Shown one piece after another: positions 32,205 to 45,649 of a DNA stretch of 64,000 nt. The DNA lies in assembly GCA_039000515.1 (NCBI GenBank), contig JBCFYV010009882.1, forward strand, positions 55,003,277 to 55,067,276. The letters are read 5' to 3'. This DNA comes from Timema cristinae. Taxonomy: Eukaryota; Arthropoda; Insecta; Phasmatodea; Timematidae. The translations under genes were made by a program, and so were the position numbers. Each line of letters starts with the position of its first letter. The first letter of the stretch is position 1. The notes under the pieces were generated by a model that searched no databases, was not told the DNA's origin, and saw only the letters and a program-made list of their open reading frames with translations.

Positions 32205-33890
32205 CTCCCACGACCCTTGAGCGCCACTGTTGTGGTGGCGTGTCTTCAAACCTTCCCTTTACCTTACCCCTCAAGCTCCCGTCATTCCTATCATCACCTG
32301 TGTTCTTACGCCTTTTTCTATTTCTTTCTTTTTATTCCGTTCTAGTCAGAGAAAGGGTATAAAATAGGTGAGTCTCAGATTCACTTCAGGGCATTTTATC
32401 ACATCGTATCATCGATACTTTACTTTACTTTACGAACTAACCGGTGTCCATGGAGTGTCTGTCGGGCGTGGTTCTCGCCACCGCGCTGCCGAGGAAAATC
32501 CTCTCCGATTTCCTAAGTATAGAGGCGTCGTTTATAAGTCCATCTGACTTATTGGTCTAGTTTAAAGACTAGAAAATGTTTAATAAGTCCTCCTGACTTT
32601 TTGTTTATCAGCATTGTGTCCCTCAGACTTAGTACAGCCGAGGCGACTATTACGTTTATTTCGATTTCTTGTTTCAGTCAAAGTGACTAGATTTTGATTT
32701 TGTGTTGTTCAGACTCTGTTGGTGTAGTCACAGTAACTCTAATGTTGCTTAAGACCTTCAGACTTGTTATATTGGTCCAAGAGATCATGTTTTTCCTATA
32801 TCCATATAATATAGCTTCGATATGGGAGCCTTGAGTTCCAGATGTAATAAGGACTTAGTCCAAATGGTTTCTATTCTCCACGAAAACTATATTTCCCTTT
32901 TGATTCCTTAAGAATACACACTTGTTTTTATGGCTACAACCAGGTTGTATATCCTTTTTCTAGGACCTAGTTGGGTCTACAATAGCCCCATGGCTTCTTT
33001 GGTGCTGACTGACAGCTCACAACTGACAGCTGACGGCTTTGAAAAGTTACCAGACCAAATTATGTATACCTACGCCGAGCCATATGATCTGAAAACACAT
33101 GTGTTTAGCAGCTGTCACTTCTGACAGTCAACATTTAGGTATATACCTATATGTTAACTGTCAGAAGTCAACGGTGAGCTGTCAGTCAGCAACAAAGAAG
33201 CCATGGGGCTGCTGTATGTATTAAATGTGTTGTATCATTCTTGTTGCCACACTTCGCGTGTGGTATTAGCTTGGGTGGGTAAAGCGCGGAACTCCGCTTG
33301 TTTCAATATGGGGTCCACGTGGATAATACCTTTTTTCTCTCTGCTCGTTTTTGGCACCTATTGACTGAGTATTAGTATTGTATGAATTAAATTAGTTTTG
33401 TACCCCAGGGAATGGGTCATTAAATACATGTACTATTGAATGCTCTGGTAGTATCAATTGGGAGAGGACCGGCCATAATATTAATTTGTGAAGACACCTG
33501 TATGTTAGCCATCCAGCATTGTAATCACCTAACCTTTCTGTTGCTATTCATTATACAATGTCTCTAAAGGATTTTTTTAATTTCCTAATCAAGCAAGCTA
33601 GCTTAAATTATAAATGTGTTAATAATACTATATGTATATCATTTCCAGTTAACTTTTTTTTATGATTACCTCACTGTTTTTCTTTTAGAATCACCTGACT
33701 GTAGCCTGGCGTCAGTCCAGCTGTTTTGTTATTGAACATTGCTCTTCAAGCCTACTGCATTTGATCTTGCCACCTATAACTATTGTTTGTCCGTGTCTCA
33801 ACAAGACAGTATTAATTCGGAACTTCTAACTTATGTTTTTGTACATCTATTGTAATCAAACATATATTTTATTTTTTGTTATAATAAATC
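32205..33890. mobile_element. possible LTR-type relic, orientation uncertain
   Basis: A GC-richer island. TATAAAA at 32358-32364 is a good plus-strand TATA box, and the island opens TGTTGTGGTGGCG at 32228. Yet at 32221-32226 the minus strand reads TGGCGC followed by TCAAGGGTCGTGGGAGC, resembling a primer binding site at the end of a minus-strand LTR. A 227-bp foldback element lies inside. No coding sequence or terminal duplication was found. Confidence 0.3.
32984..33210. mobile_element. foldback element with a second palindrome inside
   Basis: Outer arms of 37 bases, 32984-33020 and 33174-33210, are inverted copies with one mismatch (AGCCCCATGGCTTCTTTG... at the outer end). Inside, 33118-33167 is a 50-bp palindrome, 25 bases per arm with two mismatches, containing CTTCTGACAGT. 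No coding frame. It has the form of a small foldback DNA transposon, family unknown. Confidence 0.85.
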
Positions 33891-36800
33891 TATTATTGTT
33901 ATTCTAATTATTTTATCCCTCTTGGTTAAAATAATTCCCTTGTATACCTGTAAAGTTGGTGCAATGTAGTCAATAGTTTAATTTAATACTCGTTGAGATA
34001 GGTGGTGGAGAAGAAAACCTGCTACGGGTCACGGGTTGAAAGTGGATTTGTTGAAAAATAAAATTAAACTACAATACATTTTTGGCTGTTTCATGTTTTA
34101 TTGCTTTTATATAGTTACATGAATTGAATTGATGAAATTTAGAACATTTTTAAGAGCTCAATTCAAAATCATGGAGAAGGCTTAATTATAATTTTACTTG
34201 AAACATAGGTATCCTTCATACAAATAAAACAAAATATTTGTTGCGAATAAATTCCATATGAAATATTCCAGGATGAAGTCATATTCACCCCCCCAAAAAT
34301 TGATCAATTTTTAGAGTTCTTAGTAATAATTTACACACATAAATACATCGCATTGGAAGGATACACACAACATAAACCTGTTTAATATAAAATTATTATT
34401 TTGTTTAAATCTAATACTATCGGTGAATTTAGTTGTTGGCCCAAAGGGAAATTAATTAGTAGATACAATAAAAATGAAAATAATAAAAGTAATGAACATC
34501 ACCATCATTTTCATGGTGGCTTGGACAATTATATTATTAGATAAAAAATGTTGTGGTCTGATCACATAGATTATTTTCGGTTTAAATTATATTATTACTT
34601 TAAATGTTTTTAGCACCCTTTAATTAATTTATTTTTCTTAGATTTTATTACTCACATGCAGAGTCTAATATATACAGGTCTGGCTACTCTTTAGTTTCAG
34701 TAATCAGACATTGAAGCCGAATGGCGTTTGTGTCGTTGTGGAATAGCGCGCGCGCAATTTAAATTTTGAAGATAAGTTTGAAACCCCCAGCTTACATTTT
34801 ACTGTTAGACAATAATTATTTTATCTCAAATGTGATAAATAGTGAATTAAAAGAATAGCTCACAACAAATGATAGCATACAAATTACAATTAATCATTGA
34901 TGTAAGATAATTTAAAATTGAAAAACTGTGTTATAAATCTCATGCTAATTATTTGTTTGGTAAAATTTGATCAAATAAACATGACTATAAATTATTATTT
35001 AAAAAATTATTGATCTATGATAGCATTAAGGTATCAGTCAGTCTTACCATCTAGCTAATAACACCTTAGGGGATTTTTGATTTAATCCTGATGAGTGAGT
35101 ATCATTTAGGGTCATTTGTCTGAATATGAAAATTAGAGTCTTTCCTTAATAAAGGGATATGGCAGAATGCAAGAATGATATAAGCAAAGGTGAAAAGTGA
35201 ATGAGAAGTGTGATTTATGAGTGGATTTAAAAATATTACTTTACATTTTAAAGTGTGAGTGGTGTTTATTAGCTATCCTAGGTGGTACGTTCTTGCAGAA
35301 GGCTCAATACCGAGGCAAATCAATACCAAACACCTTTTTACTCATTTCGTTCGCGCATACAGTCTAAAAAGTTTCAATATAGTTTTATTATTTAAAAAAA
35401 TTGATTTAAGCATAGTACTTCGTTACTACCGTCTTTAAAATGGTCTCAGGTTTGTTTCCAGCCTTCATGTAGACATTTTTCAAATACTTCAAGACAAGTA
35501 TCGATAGTATCTATCATCCCTAAATATTATTTAATTAAATTACTATAGTTATATTATTTGCAGCAACATATTGATTGTTACTACCAAGCTATAGTGTAGT
35601 CATAATAATAGAGTTAAAATGTCAAGATATTAGCAGATTCAGTCCTCTATGAATAATTTAATAGGTACTTTTGTGGCAAGGGCCATTAAAAATACTAAAC
35701 AAATAGTGTTAATTTTTGATGTGATATTGTCAAATAATTTCGAATATAAATATATAATTTTTATTTTTATCGCTTCTCCATATCTTTTTGAGTGTAATAA
35801 TAGACAAAATTATCAACATTTTAATATTTAACAACAAAAAGAGAAATATGTATGGTTAAGGTTTTTGAGCATCGTCCACTTTTTACTTATCAATTCTAGC
35901 CTTTCATGTGCAAATAAATTCAAACTTCGAACATCAGTGTTCAAATAAACAACTTGTCGTTCAGGCCCTTCGTCTTGATTTTTATTCTAATGAGATGTTT
36001 AAATATTACAATATCAAATTATATTAAATAGGCCTAATTATAATAAGAGTATAGTTTGATTTGACGTCTACTTGTAAGTATATATGGTAATATCAATTTC
36101 TTAATGATTTGCTGTTTTGAGAAACTAGATTGATTTATTTGTATCAGTTCTAGAGCACAATCTCCAATTAAAAATTTAACATTTTTATTTTTGTATATAA
36201 ATAATGTTTAAAGTTAAGGCAGTAGAAAAATCACTTTTATAAATAAACATACAAGTAGTCAATGACTGACATAGGAGTGGTGGTAACTGATATCTAGCAG
36301 ATTTCTTTATTTGCAAACATTGATCAACCAATGTGGAAATAATTAAGAGAAAAACTAATCTTAAATTATAAAAAGCAATTGCACACTTCCCTTTTGCCAA
36401 ACTCTTTTATCAATATCTGTTACATTCCACTCTCGTAGAAAATCTTTTGGCTAAAAATGTTTTTCACAAAATCCATCATTATATTATTTTTTTTCTAAAG
36501 TTCTCTTAACCAGAAATCTTTCTGGTATTTTCTTTCTTTTTTTTTCACAATCACGTCTCTCTAAATTTGAGGGCGTATAAGCATTGACACGCCAGTTTTA
36601 AAATAAGTTTGAAACTTACATTTTTTTTAAATTTTGTAATAACCGTATTTGAGTGCATTTATTTGTTAAAGATGGTGAAGGCAGCATTCAGTGGAAATAT
36701 ACCAGCATTTGCATAGGATTAAGGTTGGGAACTACTTAAGAAAAACATCCTTAGCACAGTGGCCATAAATTAAAGACTTACCTACACATAATCACAAAAC

Positions 36801-39540
36801 CGGACTAGACTAACTCGACGTTAAAACCACATGCTCACTGATGGGGACTAAACAATTTTAAAAAGCTATAAATTATTTAATTAATACTAAAAATGTGTGT
36901 CTTTTATTCAATTAATTGTAGAAATACTAATAATGTTCCACTCCTTATCAACTCTACTTAAGTTTTGCATGCACAAAAAGTGTTGGCGTTTGAAAGAAAA
37001 TTAAACTTTTGATTACGTGTTTGTGTGTAAGAGGGGAAACTTCTGCATAATAATGAAGATGTTTTTATATAATAAAAGGGGAAAACTAATTAGGTAAAAC
37101 CTTTACATCTTAGCCATTTTTTACAGTTGGCCAAAAACATGGGAATTCTGTTAAGACAATCATTCTCTTGGCCTCCTTACTTAATATTTTACCCTTCTTC
37201 TCTCTTTAACACACTTCTTTAGGCTTTCTTAAACAATTTTTTAACTTATCTTTCTACTAGTTCCTCTCCTTTACTCTAATACTTTCTATTTTCTTCCTTG
37301 TTTCTTTCGGAATTAATTTTTCTTTAGTTTCACTTTCTTCTACTTTCAGTGTGAAACCCCAACTTACATTTTTATTCTTTTTAAACACTTCAGATAATTT
37401 TTTCCTTTTTAACTGTGAAGACACGTATCAATAATAAGTGGTTCTTTTGAAAATTACTTTTCAATCTACTGAATAATAATTCTTGAATAATTTTTTTAAA
37501 ATATTAATCAAAATCTATCGCGCATGATGTGATATTTTGTTTTGTAGACCTACAGTAATCTCAAGAACCAATTATAATTGAAATAATATAAAAACATTTC
37601 TAAAGTCATTAGTTGTTGATGTTAATTTATACTTTCATACTAAGTGTTTAATATAAATTTGAGCTAGTTAAATCCTATTTAAGTAAAGTATGATATTATT
37701 GGTATATCAAATAATTAAAATCGTTCTCAAACTCTATTTTAATAATTTTAAACATATATTAAAATAGTACCGGTAGTTAATTTATCTGAGTAAAATTTTT
37801 AAAGAATTATTTAAAAAAATACGTAGATAGATGTAAAAAAGTAAACATATCTATTATTTAAAACATTAATATCAATTATCATAAATTTAATCCCAAATTA
37901 AAGGGCATAATACAAGTTTTCTTACAGATGTAACTATCATAATATTAAGCCAAAACATGGTTTAGTTTGTTTCTAATGGATTTATTGTTTTGTAAGCTAT
38001 ATCTATTTTTTAAATCCTAATTTAAAGGGATATTAGTTGAACTTGTAACAAAGCTAACTTCCTTCCATGATGCATTTTACGTGTTCTTACGCGCGTGTGT
38101 GTCGCTTGTTTTCCCATTGTTTGTTTACGACGCTACAGAGACGGGAAACTCTATCTCCCACTTATTACTTTGCACCCACGAAATACTGCGGTATATAGTG
38201 CCAGGGCCATCTCCCTACAAGGGGTGAACAATTTCTTTGGAGGACAGAACTAGTAGTCGAATATACTGACAACCACAAAGGTAATTATCACAGGAGTGAA
38301 ACATTTGAAAAATTCCTCCTATTGATGTGTTGTGCTAAGATAGATTAAGACAAGTGATTTCCGATGAAAGAAGATTAGTAATTTCACGTGAAGAAAATAA
38401 ACATAATTTGCGAAAAAATTCATCCATGTTCTTCTACCAGTGTGAACTATACAATTATTTTTTTTACGCTTTTATTACCAAAATTTATACTGAACAATAT
38501 ATTTAGAAAATATTGGGAGATTCCCATTAAGTAAATTTGAGTAATACATAAGCTGTATTATTAAATTAAACTATAAAAAGGTATTATAAAATTTATGGAA
38601 AAGCAATATAAATTATAAAGAATTATAAAAAAGAGACTATTATGAGATTATAAACTATGTATTGAAATTATAGATACAAGCTATAGGTATGAACCATAAG
38701 TATAAACTTAAGAAATAATCCATAGAAATGGACTATACGAAGCAACTATAGTCATAATACATGAATGAAAGATACTATTGAATGAACCATAGGCTAATAC
38801 AATAGTGAAAAGTACCCCAAGTCCAAAGTGATTAAAAAGAATGTTGCATTTAAAACAAATTTTTATTGATTGAGTTCATGAAAAAAAATTCAGCAGATTA
38901 GTTATAAATTATACATATCCATATCTAAGGGTATAATACTAAATACATTAATTTACATGCCAACATAACTACTGACTCAAACACAGTTGTTTTTACAACT
39001 CGTTTACGCTGAAAGGTAACGGTCTAACCTGGACCGATTACTATTTGTCCTTACTTATAAACTGTAACATAGTGCAACCTGTCAAGGTAAGCTTGCTACG
39101 TTTCAGGGTAAATGAAGTATACAATCTTATAATTAATTAATTTAAATATAAAACTAAAACTAGCACAACACTATGTAAATGCATCTATATCATATCTTGT
39201 TTTAAATTTAAATATTGTAGGTGTATATATTTTTTTTATAAGATACTAAGCAATTGTGATTCGTCAGTTATATATATCATAACATAAGATATCACATGGA
39301 AAGCAATAGCTACACTGATATTAAAATTCTAATAACATTTTAGAAGTAAGTTATTGGCATTATTTGCTTACATTAAAATATTTTTCTTCTTTTTAATATT
39401 GAATTATCAATATTATACACTTATAGGGTTAATTTATTCAATAACAACGTGCAGTGTATAAATATATAGTTTCCATACAATTGATCATTAGTCATGGAGA
39501 TGGATCATTTCGAATCCCTGTGAAACTAATTAGTATCATA
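33891..39540. other. long AT-rich spacer
   Basis: No gene recognised in 5.6 kb. Points of note: cgcgcgcgc at 34746-34755 in AT-rich DNA, and a GC-richer stretch at 38040-38290 with TATATAG near 38192 and a donor-like aag|gtaatt at 38278-38286, which could be a promoter and untranslated first exon but has no further support. At 38570-38830 a decayed 'aactatag'-type repeat may be present. Confidence 0.45.
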
Positions 39541-39564
39541 TAATACAGGATGTAAAAGCAGGAG

Positions 39565-39674
39565 TTATTGGCGACCCCACGAAAATATCTACGGAGGCTA
39601 TCCCGAGGGAGTGGACGATCATATTCAAAATGTCAAAAAGTTGCCAAATGAGAAAAGACTAAGCCGTACCGTAT
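39565..39674 (+). pseudogene. mariner-like transposase, 5' part (before solo LTR)
   Basis: The plus strand encodes PRKYLRRLSRGSGRSYSKCQ and, after a stop, EKTKPYRI, the helix-turn-helix part of a mariner-like transposase. It breaks off at 39674, exactly where the solo LTR begins, and resumes at 40856. Confidence 0.7.
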
Positions 39675-40855
39675 TGAAACCCCCCCTTAATATCTATAAG
39701 GCGAGAGAGGCAGTAAATTAGGTAAAGAGTTACCTGAATGAACATAACAATTTTATTTAGTAAAAAAAACAATAACAAGCTGAGCAAACAATCAACCCCG
39801 CGTGAAGCGCGCTTTTCCGTCCAACGTGGAAATCAATTACATCAAAGGTAAACATAAACGTTACCTCCTCAAAACAAATCACGTTACATTAAACCCATCA
39901 AAGGTAACGGTCCGGGATCTCAGTGACATGGTCTTTGGTTTATGGTTCTTTGGTTACTTCGCTAAATTGAATAGTTCCTAAACTGGTTACTCTAGCGTTT
40001 AAGTTATCCACCTTAGTATAAATATATATCTTTCTTACAGGCGCCCGTAGCAAACGTGACGTCATAGCAATTAAACAAGGCCACAAGGTAATAATAACCC
40101 AACAACCCTAGGCGTTAAACTTGGCGAACAAAGTTGAGTCCAGAAACAGCTATACTTGAAAATAACATAAGCCGGGTTTCGAACCCAGGACCTGACAATC
40201 TCTGGTTAAAAGCTAATATTGGCAAACGTATGAAATACAAATAAATAGGGCTCAGACCCTGAATATAAGTGGTGGCGAAAGCGACGGTCTAACTCCCAGC
40301 CGCGATAAGCGCGTAGCATAGTCAAAATTCAAATAAAAATAATTTAATAACAAAGTCCAAATAATAATTTAGAAAGAGTTCCCCCCATGACGCCGAAATA
40401 GTAAATTTGGTAGGAAGGTAATATCCCCCGAAACCCAGTCGCTGCCCTCACCTCTTATCCTCGAGCCGGTGGGGTAGTAAGTGACCTGAGATCCCGGTAC
40501 CGCTAGTATTTATACGAAATATAATTCTCAGAAAAGGGGGGGCGGATCGAAGGAAGGGAAGGTTGGAGAACATTACAAACAAGGGGGGAGGAGAAGTTCG
40601 AGGCTCATATCGGAACACGTAGCACCTTCGCGAAGCTCGGCGAAGGCGGAAACGGAACTCTTCTATCCATTTTCTCTGCTGGCCGAACACGTGGTCGAGC
40701 CTCATTGCCGGCTGGCGCAGACACGCCTTCAGTCAGTCTATTGTATTTGGCGAGAGCGGAGGTCGCCGGTCAAGCTAGTGCCGCGTGTTGACCCAGTTGG
40801 CTGTCCCAGTTGGCTGTCCCAGTTGGTGAGTGTTGTTACAATGTAAGTTGTTACA
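39675..40855 (-). mobile_element. complete solo LTR, 1181 bp, inserted in a mariner pseudogene
   Basis: The insert begins TGAAACCCCCCC and ends TTGTTACA (TG...CA) and is flanked by the 4-bp duplication GTAT at 39671-39674 and 40856-40859. The mariner reading frame stops on one side and resumes on the other. A TATAAATA on the minus strand (40507-40514) and AAATAAAA on the minus strand near 39752 place transcription on the minus strand, so the LTR starts TGTAACAAC at 40855. A 13-base unit ccagttggctgtc is repeated near 40792-40825. No internal retrotransposon sequence remains, as expected after LTR-LTR recombination. A 4-bp duplication suits Ty3/Gypsy or BEL/Pao. Confidence 0.85.
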
Positions 40856-41560
40856 GTATCACGGCTGTGCACGAGATGCAGCAACCCGATCTTGCAAAGC
40901 GACTGGCATATTGTCAATGGTTTGGCCAATATTTCACCCGAAATCTCACCCTGTAGGACAAAACATAGTTTCTGAAAAAGCATAGTTATATCCATCCGGA
41001 TATGTAAACTTGAAAAATACATGGTTGTGGGCTAATGATAATTCCAACGCCATTCATGAAGATATATTGCTTCCAGTGAAAGTTGATGTCTGGTGTGCGG
41101 TGGAACGTCACCGTGCCTTTGGGCCAAACTTTGAAGACACGATGAATACCGGCCGATACTAATATATTTACCGAGTTTGTGGACCAGCTGGATGAACAGG
41201 AACTTGCAGATTGTTACTTCCAACTGAACGGTGCAACTTTCTACACCCACAAAAAAAAAGTATGGAAGAAATTCACTGTTTTTTCCAGGACAGGACTATC
41301 TCCAAACACCTTTGGCTACCTAGGTCTACCAACCTTACACCCACATATTTCTAACTTTGGAAATTTTAACAGGCATAGCTTATACCAAAAAGCCAAGTTT
41401 AATTAAGGAGCTGAAAGTTAACATCAGAATTGAAATTGCTGCCATCGCTGTCACTACGCTACATCGAACATTCGTCAATATGAGGCGTCGGGTTAATATG
41501 TGTATGGACGCTTGTGGTGGGCACTTCCAGCATCATGTGTTGCATCTTCATGCTACATGA
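40856..41560 (+). pseudogene. mariner-like transposase, main part (after solo LTR)
   Basis: Plus-strand fragments follow the mariner order: ITAVHEMQQPDLAKRLAYCQ, SGYVNLKNTWLWANDNSNA, LPVKVDVWCAVERHRAFGP, CYFQLNGATFYTHK (second catalytic Asp replaced by Asn), a degraded RSPDLTP-type motif, then ELKVNIRIEIAAIAVTTLHR and CMDACGGHFQHH at the end. Stops at several points and frame changes show it is dead. Confidence 0.85.
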
Positions 41561-43140
41561 ATTATAAAATCAATTCTAGAATAAAATTACATCTATAAAC
41601 CATTCTAAAACATATATACATTTCCTAGATAGTAATCTTAATTAGAAGAACTATTTAACACATATGATTTCTAAGAATTATTAATGCATTGAGTCACCCC
41701 ATTCACCCCGTGCTCCATTTCTTAACCTATATGCACTCCCTTCACACATGCCTGGTGCTAATTACCAACTGAATGGCCGTATCGTGCCGAGTAACTAGCT
41801 ATCTGGCATGAGTGACGTCACTTCCATAAACGATGTGATTTGAAAGACGTTTGGGTTATTCCAGACAAAAAAAGAACAGAGTAGATGGATCTACTATGTT
41901 CTAGACTATTCTGTGAGCGTACATCGGTGTATGTGTTGGTATCTACCCTTTTCGATAAATTATAGGTAGAGATACCAAATGGGCGATTGTGTCCGTACCA
42001 CGGTATTAATGTGGTATTGCTTCCGACGTGTTTGCAACGGTATCTAGTTACTTTCATTGTCACTATATTATTGACTAAAGTTAGCAACATATCTTACCCA
42101 GAGCTTTTAGCGCCTTGTCTACTTTGGTGCCAGTTTTGTTATTTTCAAGAAAGCATAGAGATTTCAATGCATTTATTATCTGTATAAATAAAAATTCCGT
42201 TAATATTAGTTATTTTAGAATAATTACTAGTGTTTTTTTCGTTTTATTCAAGTTTTTCGTTTATTTAAAAGTTGTTACTGTATTGTTAATTTATAGAGTA
42301 GAATGTTTTTTTTGGTAATCTGGGGATAGTTTTATTTAAGTGTAGGTTTGGTTAAGTTCCTTTGTAAGAAAGTGTTTTATTAAATATCATATCAATATAA
42401 TCAGTAAGTATTAGTAAGGGCATTTTACGGTTTATTTAATATATTTTTATTCTTCTATTAAATTGTATTTGCTTTGATGTCTTCAACTAAAGAAGAAAGG
42501 TGAGTAAACAATTTTTTAATAATTTTAAATTAAGGGTTTATGTCATAATAATCACTATTAAATCGTCATGTTGACAAAGTATGACCACTAGTTTAGAAGT
42601 TGTCTTTCTTTAAGGCTGCTTACAAAAACATATGAAGGTAGGCCTACACATATTAAATAGCTAGGCTCGAGTTTGACTTAGGTGTAAACTTACTAATTGT
42701 TGGTTCTATATCACAATTAACTTAGTTTAGAAACATCGAAGAAAAACAGAAAAACACCACTAAACACATATTAATCACATCAAACACAACAAAATACCTG
42801 ACATCTCAATATTAAAACCATTAGGGTCCTGATTTAGAAAATAATAGCTTCACTCATTTACTTCACAGCAAATCGATTGGCTATCTTCCTTAGCATTTAC
42901 AGACATATTTTACTGTAAAGTTATAATTCGTGGACAATTAGAGTATAGGCTATATTTCCTATTATTATTAACCCTTTGGTAATTACTTTTTATAAAATTA
43001 TTTTGTTCATTTAAGCCTATATGTTTTTTGTGTTATAGACCCACTATTGGAAATTTATCTTCTTTCACATAAAAGTAAGCAATGAAATTGTGAATATATC
43101 ATACAAATTGCCCCTTCATGTAACTTTAACAATAAAATAA
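41561..43140. other. AT-rich spacer
   Basis: The 3' flank of the mariner relic, then AT-rich sequence. Small frames at 41818-42318 in both directions show no known motif. Nothing else seen. Confidence 0.5.
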
Positions 43141-43145
43141 CCAGC

Positions 43146-43390
43146 CTGGATGGCCACACGGTCTAACGCGCTGTCTCATTTTATACTAGACCGCTGAGGT
43201 CTGAGAGATCGGGGTTCGATTCCAATATAGTGCGCTGAGGATGGTTTTCCTAAATGGTTTCCAACGCTCTCTCCACGCAAATGTGGGTGAACTTCCTATA
43301 AATTAGACCTACCTCATCCCTAGCCTATTGGCGTAATTTGTACATAGGCGTACAACCCGAGAAGGGTTGTAAGGCACGATGCTAAAAAAA
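43146..43390 (+). repeat. tRNA-derived SINE copy
   Basis: Head TGGCCACACGGTCTAACGCG, box B GGGTTCGATTCC at 43212-43223, body tggttttcctaaatggtttcc and ctccacgcaaatgtggg, 3' tail GCGTACAACCCGAGAAGGGTTGTAAGG, ending TGCTAAAAAAA. One of the best-preserved copies of the family. Confidence 0.85.
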
Positions 43391-45235
43391 GTTTTCCAAT
43401 ATAAAATAATAAAATAAATACAAATTAACGTGAAATATAAATTATCAAACTAGTGAGAAAATAATCTAACCTTATAAAGTTTTATAATACACTGTTCAAC
43501 TAATTGTCCAAACCTAACCTGACACAACTATAAATATGACTTAAACAAAGCATTTTATGAGCAACTATATCAAACTAACGCAAAAAATAATCCAAATAAT
43601 AAAAGTTGTATAATATACACTTATCAATATATAAAAATCTTATCCAACACTTATAAGGTATAAATAAACAGACACAAATCGTTTAGTGAGCAACTATATG
43701 ACCTTCTATAAAGACGAGTAAGTACAACACTGAAAAATATTAGAAGCTAAAACACAAATACTACTAACAAAATGTAAATAGTATATTAAAATCAATGAAA
43801 GGAAATGAAAATCTAAGAATGTATTGAAAGGCTAACAGAGGGGGTATAAAGGTCCTTTAAAAACCGACAAAACTCGGTATCGTAACGTGGTTGGTATCTT
43901 TCAAAGAGTGCTCACAATCTCACTTGTTATATACAAGGTGGTGTCCCACAAAGTCGTTGTTAAATGTTTCCGTGGAAATCACAATAACCCGCAGGTCCGG
44001 AGTGTTAGAGTGATACAGAGACTCCGATCATTCCCCCCTTTACATCTTTCACCTTTTCCCCTTTTATTTCTCCCGGGGTATTAGCACTATACATATACCG
44101 TGGAGCGAGTTTAAAACGTACAGACATACTCACACAATGAGCGTCAATCGGATTTAAGGCACTACGCTGGAAGCGGCCATCAGACGAATATGCAAGCTAA
44201 TATTTTTAACTTTTTTTTTGTATTATGGTGAGAATTATTCGTGTAACTTCTTTAATATTTTCCCATCAGTAAAATCTTCCTTTTGATTCACGTTAGTGAA
44301 CTTTTGAATATTTCCTTTAGTAAAACAAACTTTATTAGTTACATATGCATATCATGTAAGATATAGTTATATAATTTGTGTAACGTTGGTAATATTATCC
44401 CATCAGGAAAATGTTCCTTTTTTTTTGCTTATGTTAGTTAAATTATTTGATAGTTCCTATTGAGGAAACTAATAGTTTAAAGTTAGTATGGAATATGTAT
44501 TAAAAATATTTTCCCTTCAAGAAATGTCTTAATTTTGTTTATGTTCTATCAGAGATCATATCAGATTAAATATAGTAAAGTAGTTTGGTATGAAATATTA
44601 AGTATATTCCCTGCAGGAATGAGATTAATTAGTTCAAATGATATATTTGGGTGCATTTTATATTTCCGCTTTTTGGATCAGAACTTAACAATAAAAATTG
44701 TCAAGTTAGATTGGTCATTGAAGTTATACTTTGTCATGCCTGGTTTTGCTAGACGTGAGTTTAATGTACATTACATTTGTTGTAGTCAAACGGAATATTA
44801 GATACATAGAAAGTTGTAGCTTTCCCTTTTTGGCAACCACCTTTTTATTTCATATGTGATAGTAACTTTATTATAATCTGCCTTTATTATTATCTGCCCC
44901 TTATTAAATTCATTCGCTTATCGGACGCTTCCAATTTTTGTTTTTTGTTCTTGTTGGTTCCCTTCTGGGTTACAACTTTATATCTGTTTATTTGTTTATA
45001 TTATTGTTTACCAATTTTTATAAATTGTTTTAAAACTATTTTGGCTTATAAATTTTTCTTTTGCATATTCCTTCTTTGACTCTAGCGTGCCTTTTCATGA
45101 TAGTTATTATATTATTAGTTATACCTCGGAGGTACATGACACTGACGATTATATCAGAGCCCGAGTGCTTCACCCTCAGGGGTTGGTCAGGGCAATGAGC
45201 ACCAGACCTAAACTCTAAAATAACTTTATTACATG
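43391..45235. other. AT-rich spacer with a mariner-end-like motif
   Basis: At 43931-43957 tatacaaggtggtgtcccacaaagt resembles the terminal repeat of mariner-type elements, but no transposase lies beside it. The 88-codon frame at 44535-44801 is not recognisable. A stretch at 45120-45210 is GC-richer but unidentified. Confidence 0.45.
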
Positions 45236-45345
45236 ACGATAAATGTGGCAAGCTGCACGTTTACAATAAGGACAATGTACACGAATTTTCATGGAGCGTG
45301 TGTGATAAACCACCTCAGTACAACAGGCCATGATAGGATTCCATA
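45236..45345 (-). repeat. partial SINE body
   Basis: On the minus strand the order gttgtactgaggtggtt, then cacacgctccatgaaaattcgtgtacat matches the central body of the SINE family. Head and tail are missing. A further weak match lies at about 45535-45585. Confidence 0.45.
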
Positions 45346-45649
45346 CTTTACTGTCTTGGTTAAGACCAAAGTGTGGTTACCAATTATGGCTAGATTTACT
45401 TAACCTAAAATAACAAAATTTTACAACAAACCCTATCTCTTTGTTAAAATAACCAATAATAATTGTATTAACAATTCATCTTATTAACGTCATATGTAAA
45501 AATTTAATCAATTATTAACTATCGGTAAGGTTAAAATAAGAGTAAGTGTACCAATATTTTCGTGGAGGGCAAGGGAAAACACCCTACATGGCTTTAGCCT
45601 CGAACAACCCTCCAGCTATTCCTCTATTTCTCTTTAAACCATTAATAAA

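Noticed and set aside
38180..38290. Host gene promoter and first exon
   Set aside because: TATATAG and a weak splice donor are present, but no downstream exon can be found; kept only as a remark on the spacer.
40160..40190. tRNA gene suggested by a T-arm-like CCTGGGTTCGAAACCCGGC on the minus strand
   Set aside because: No cloverleaf can be completed, and the sequence lies inside the solo LTR.
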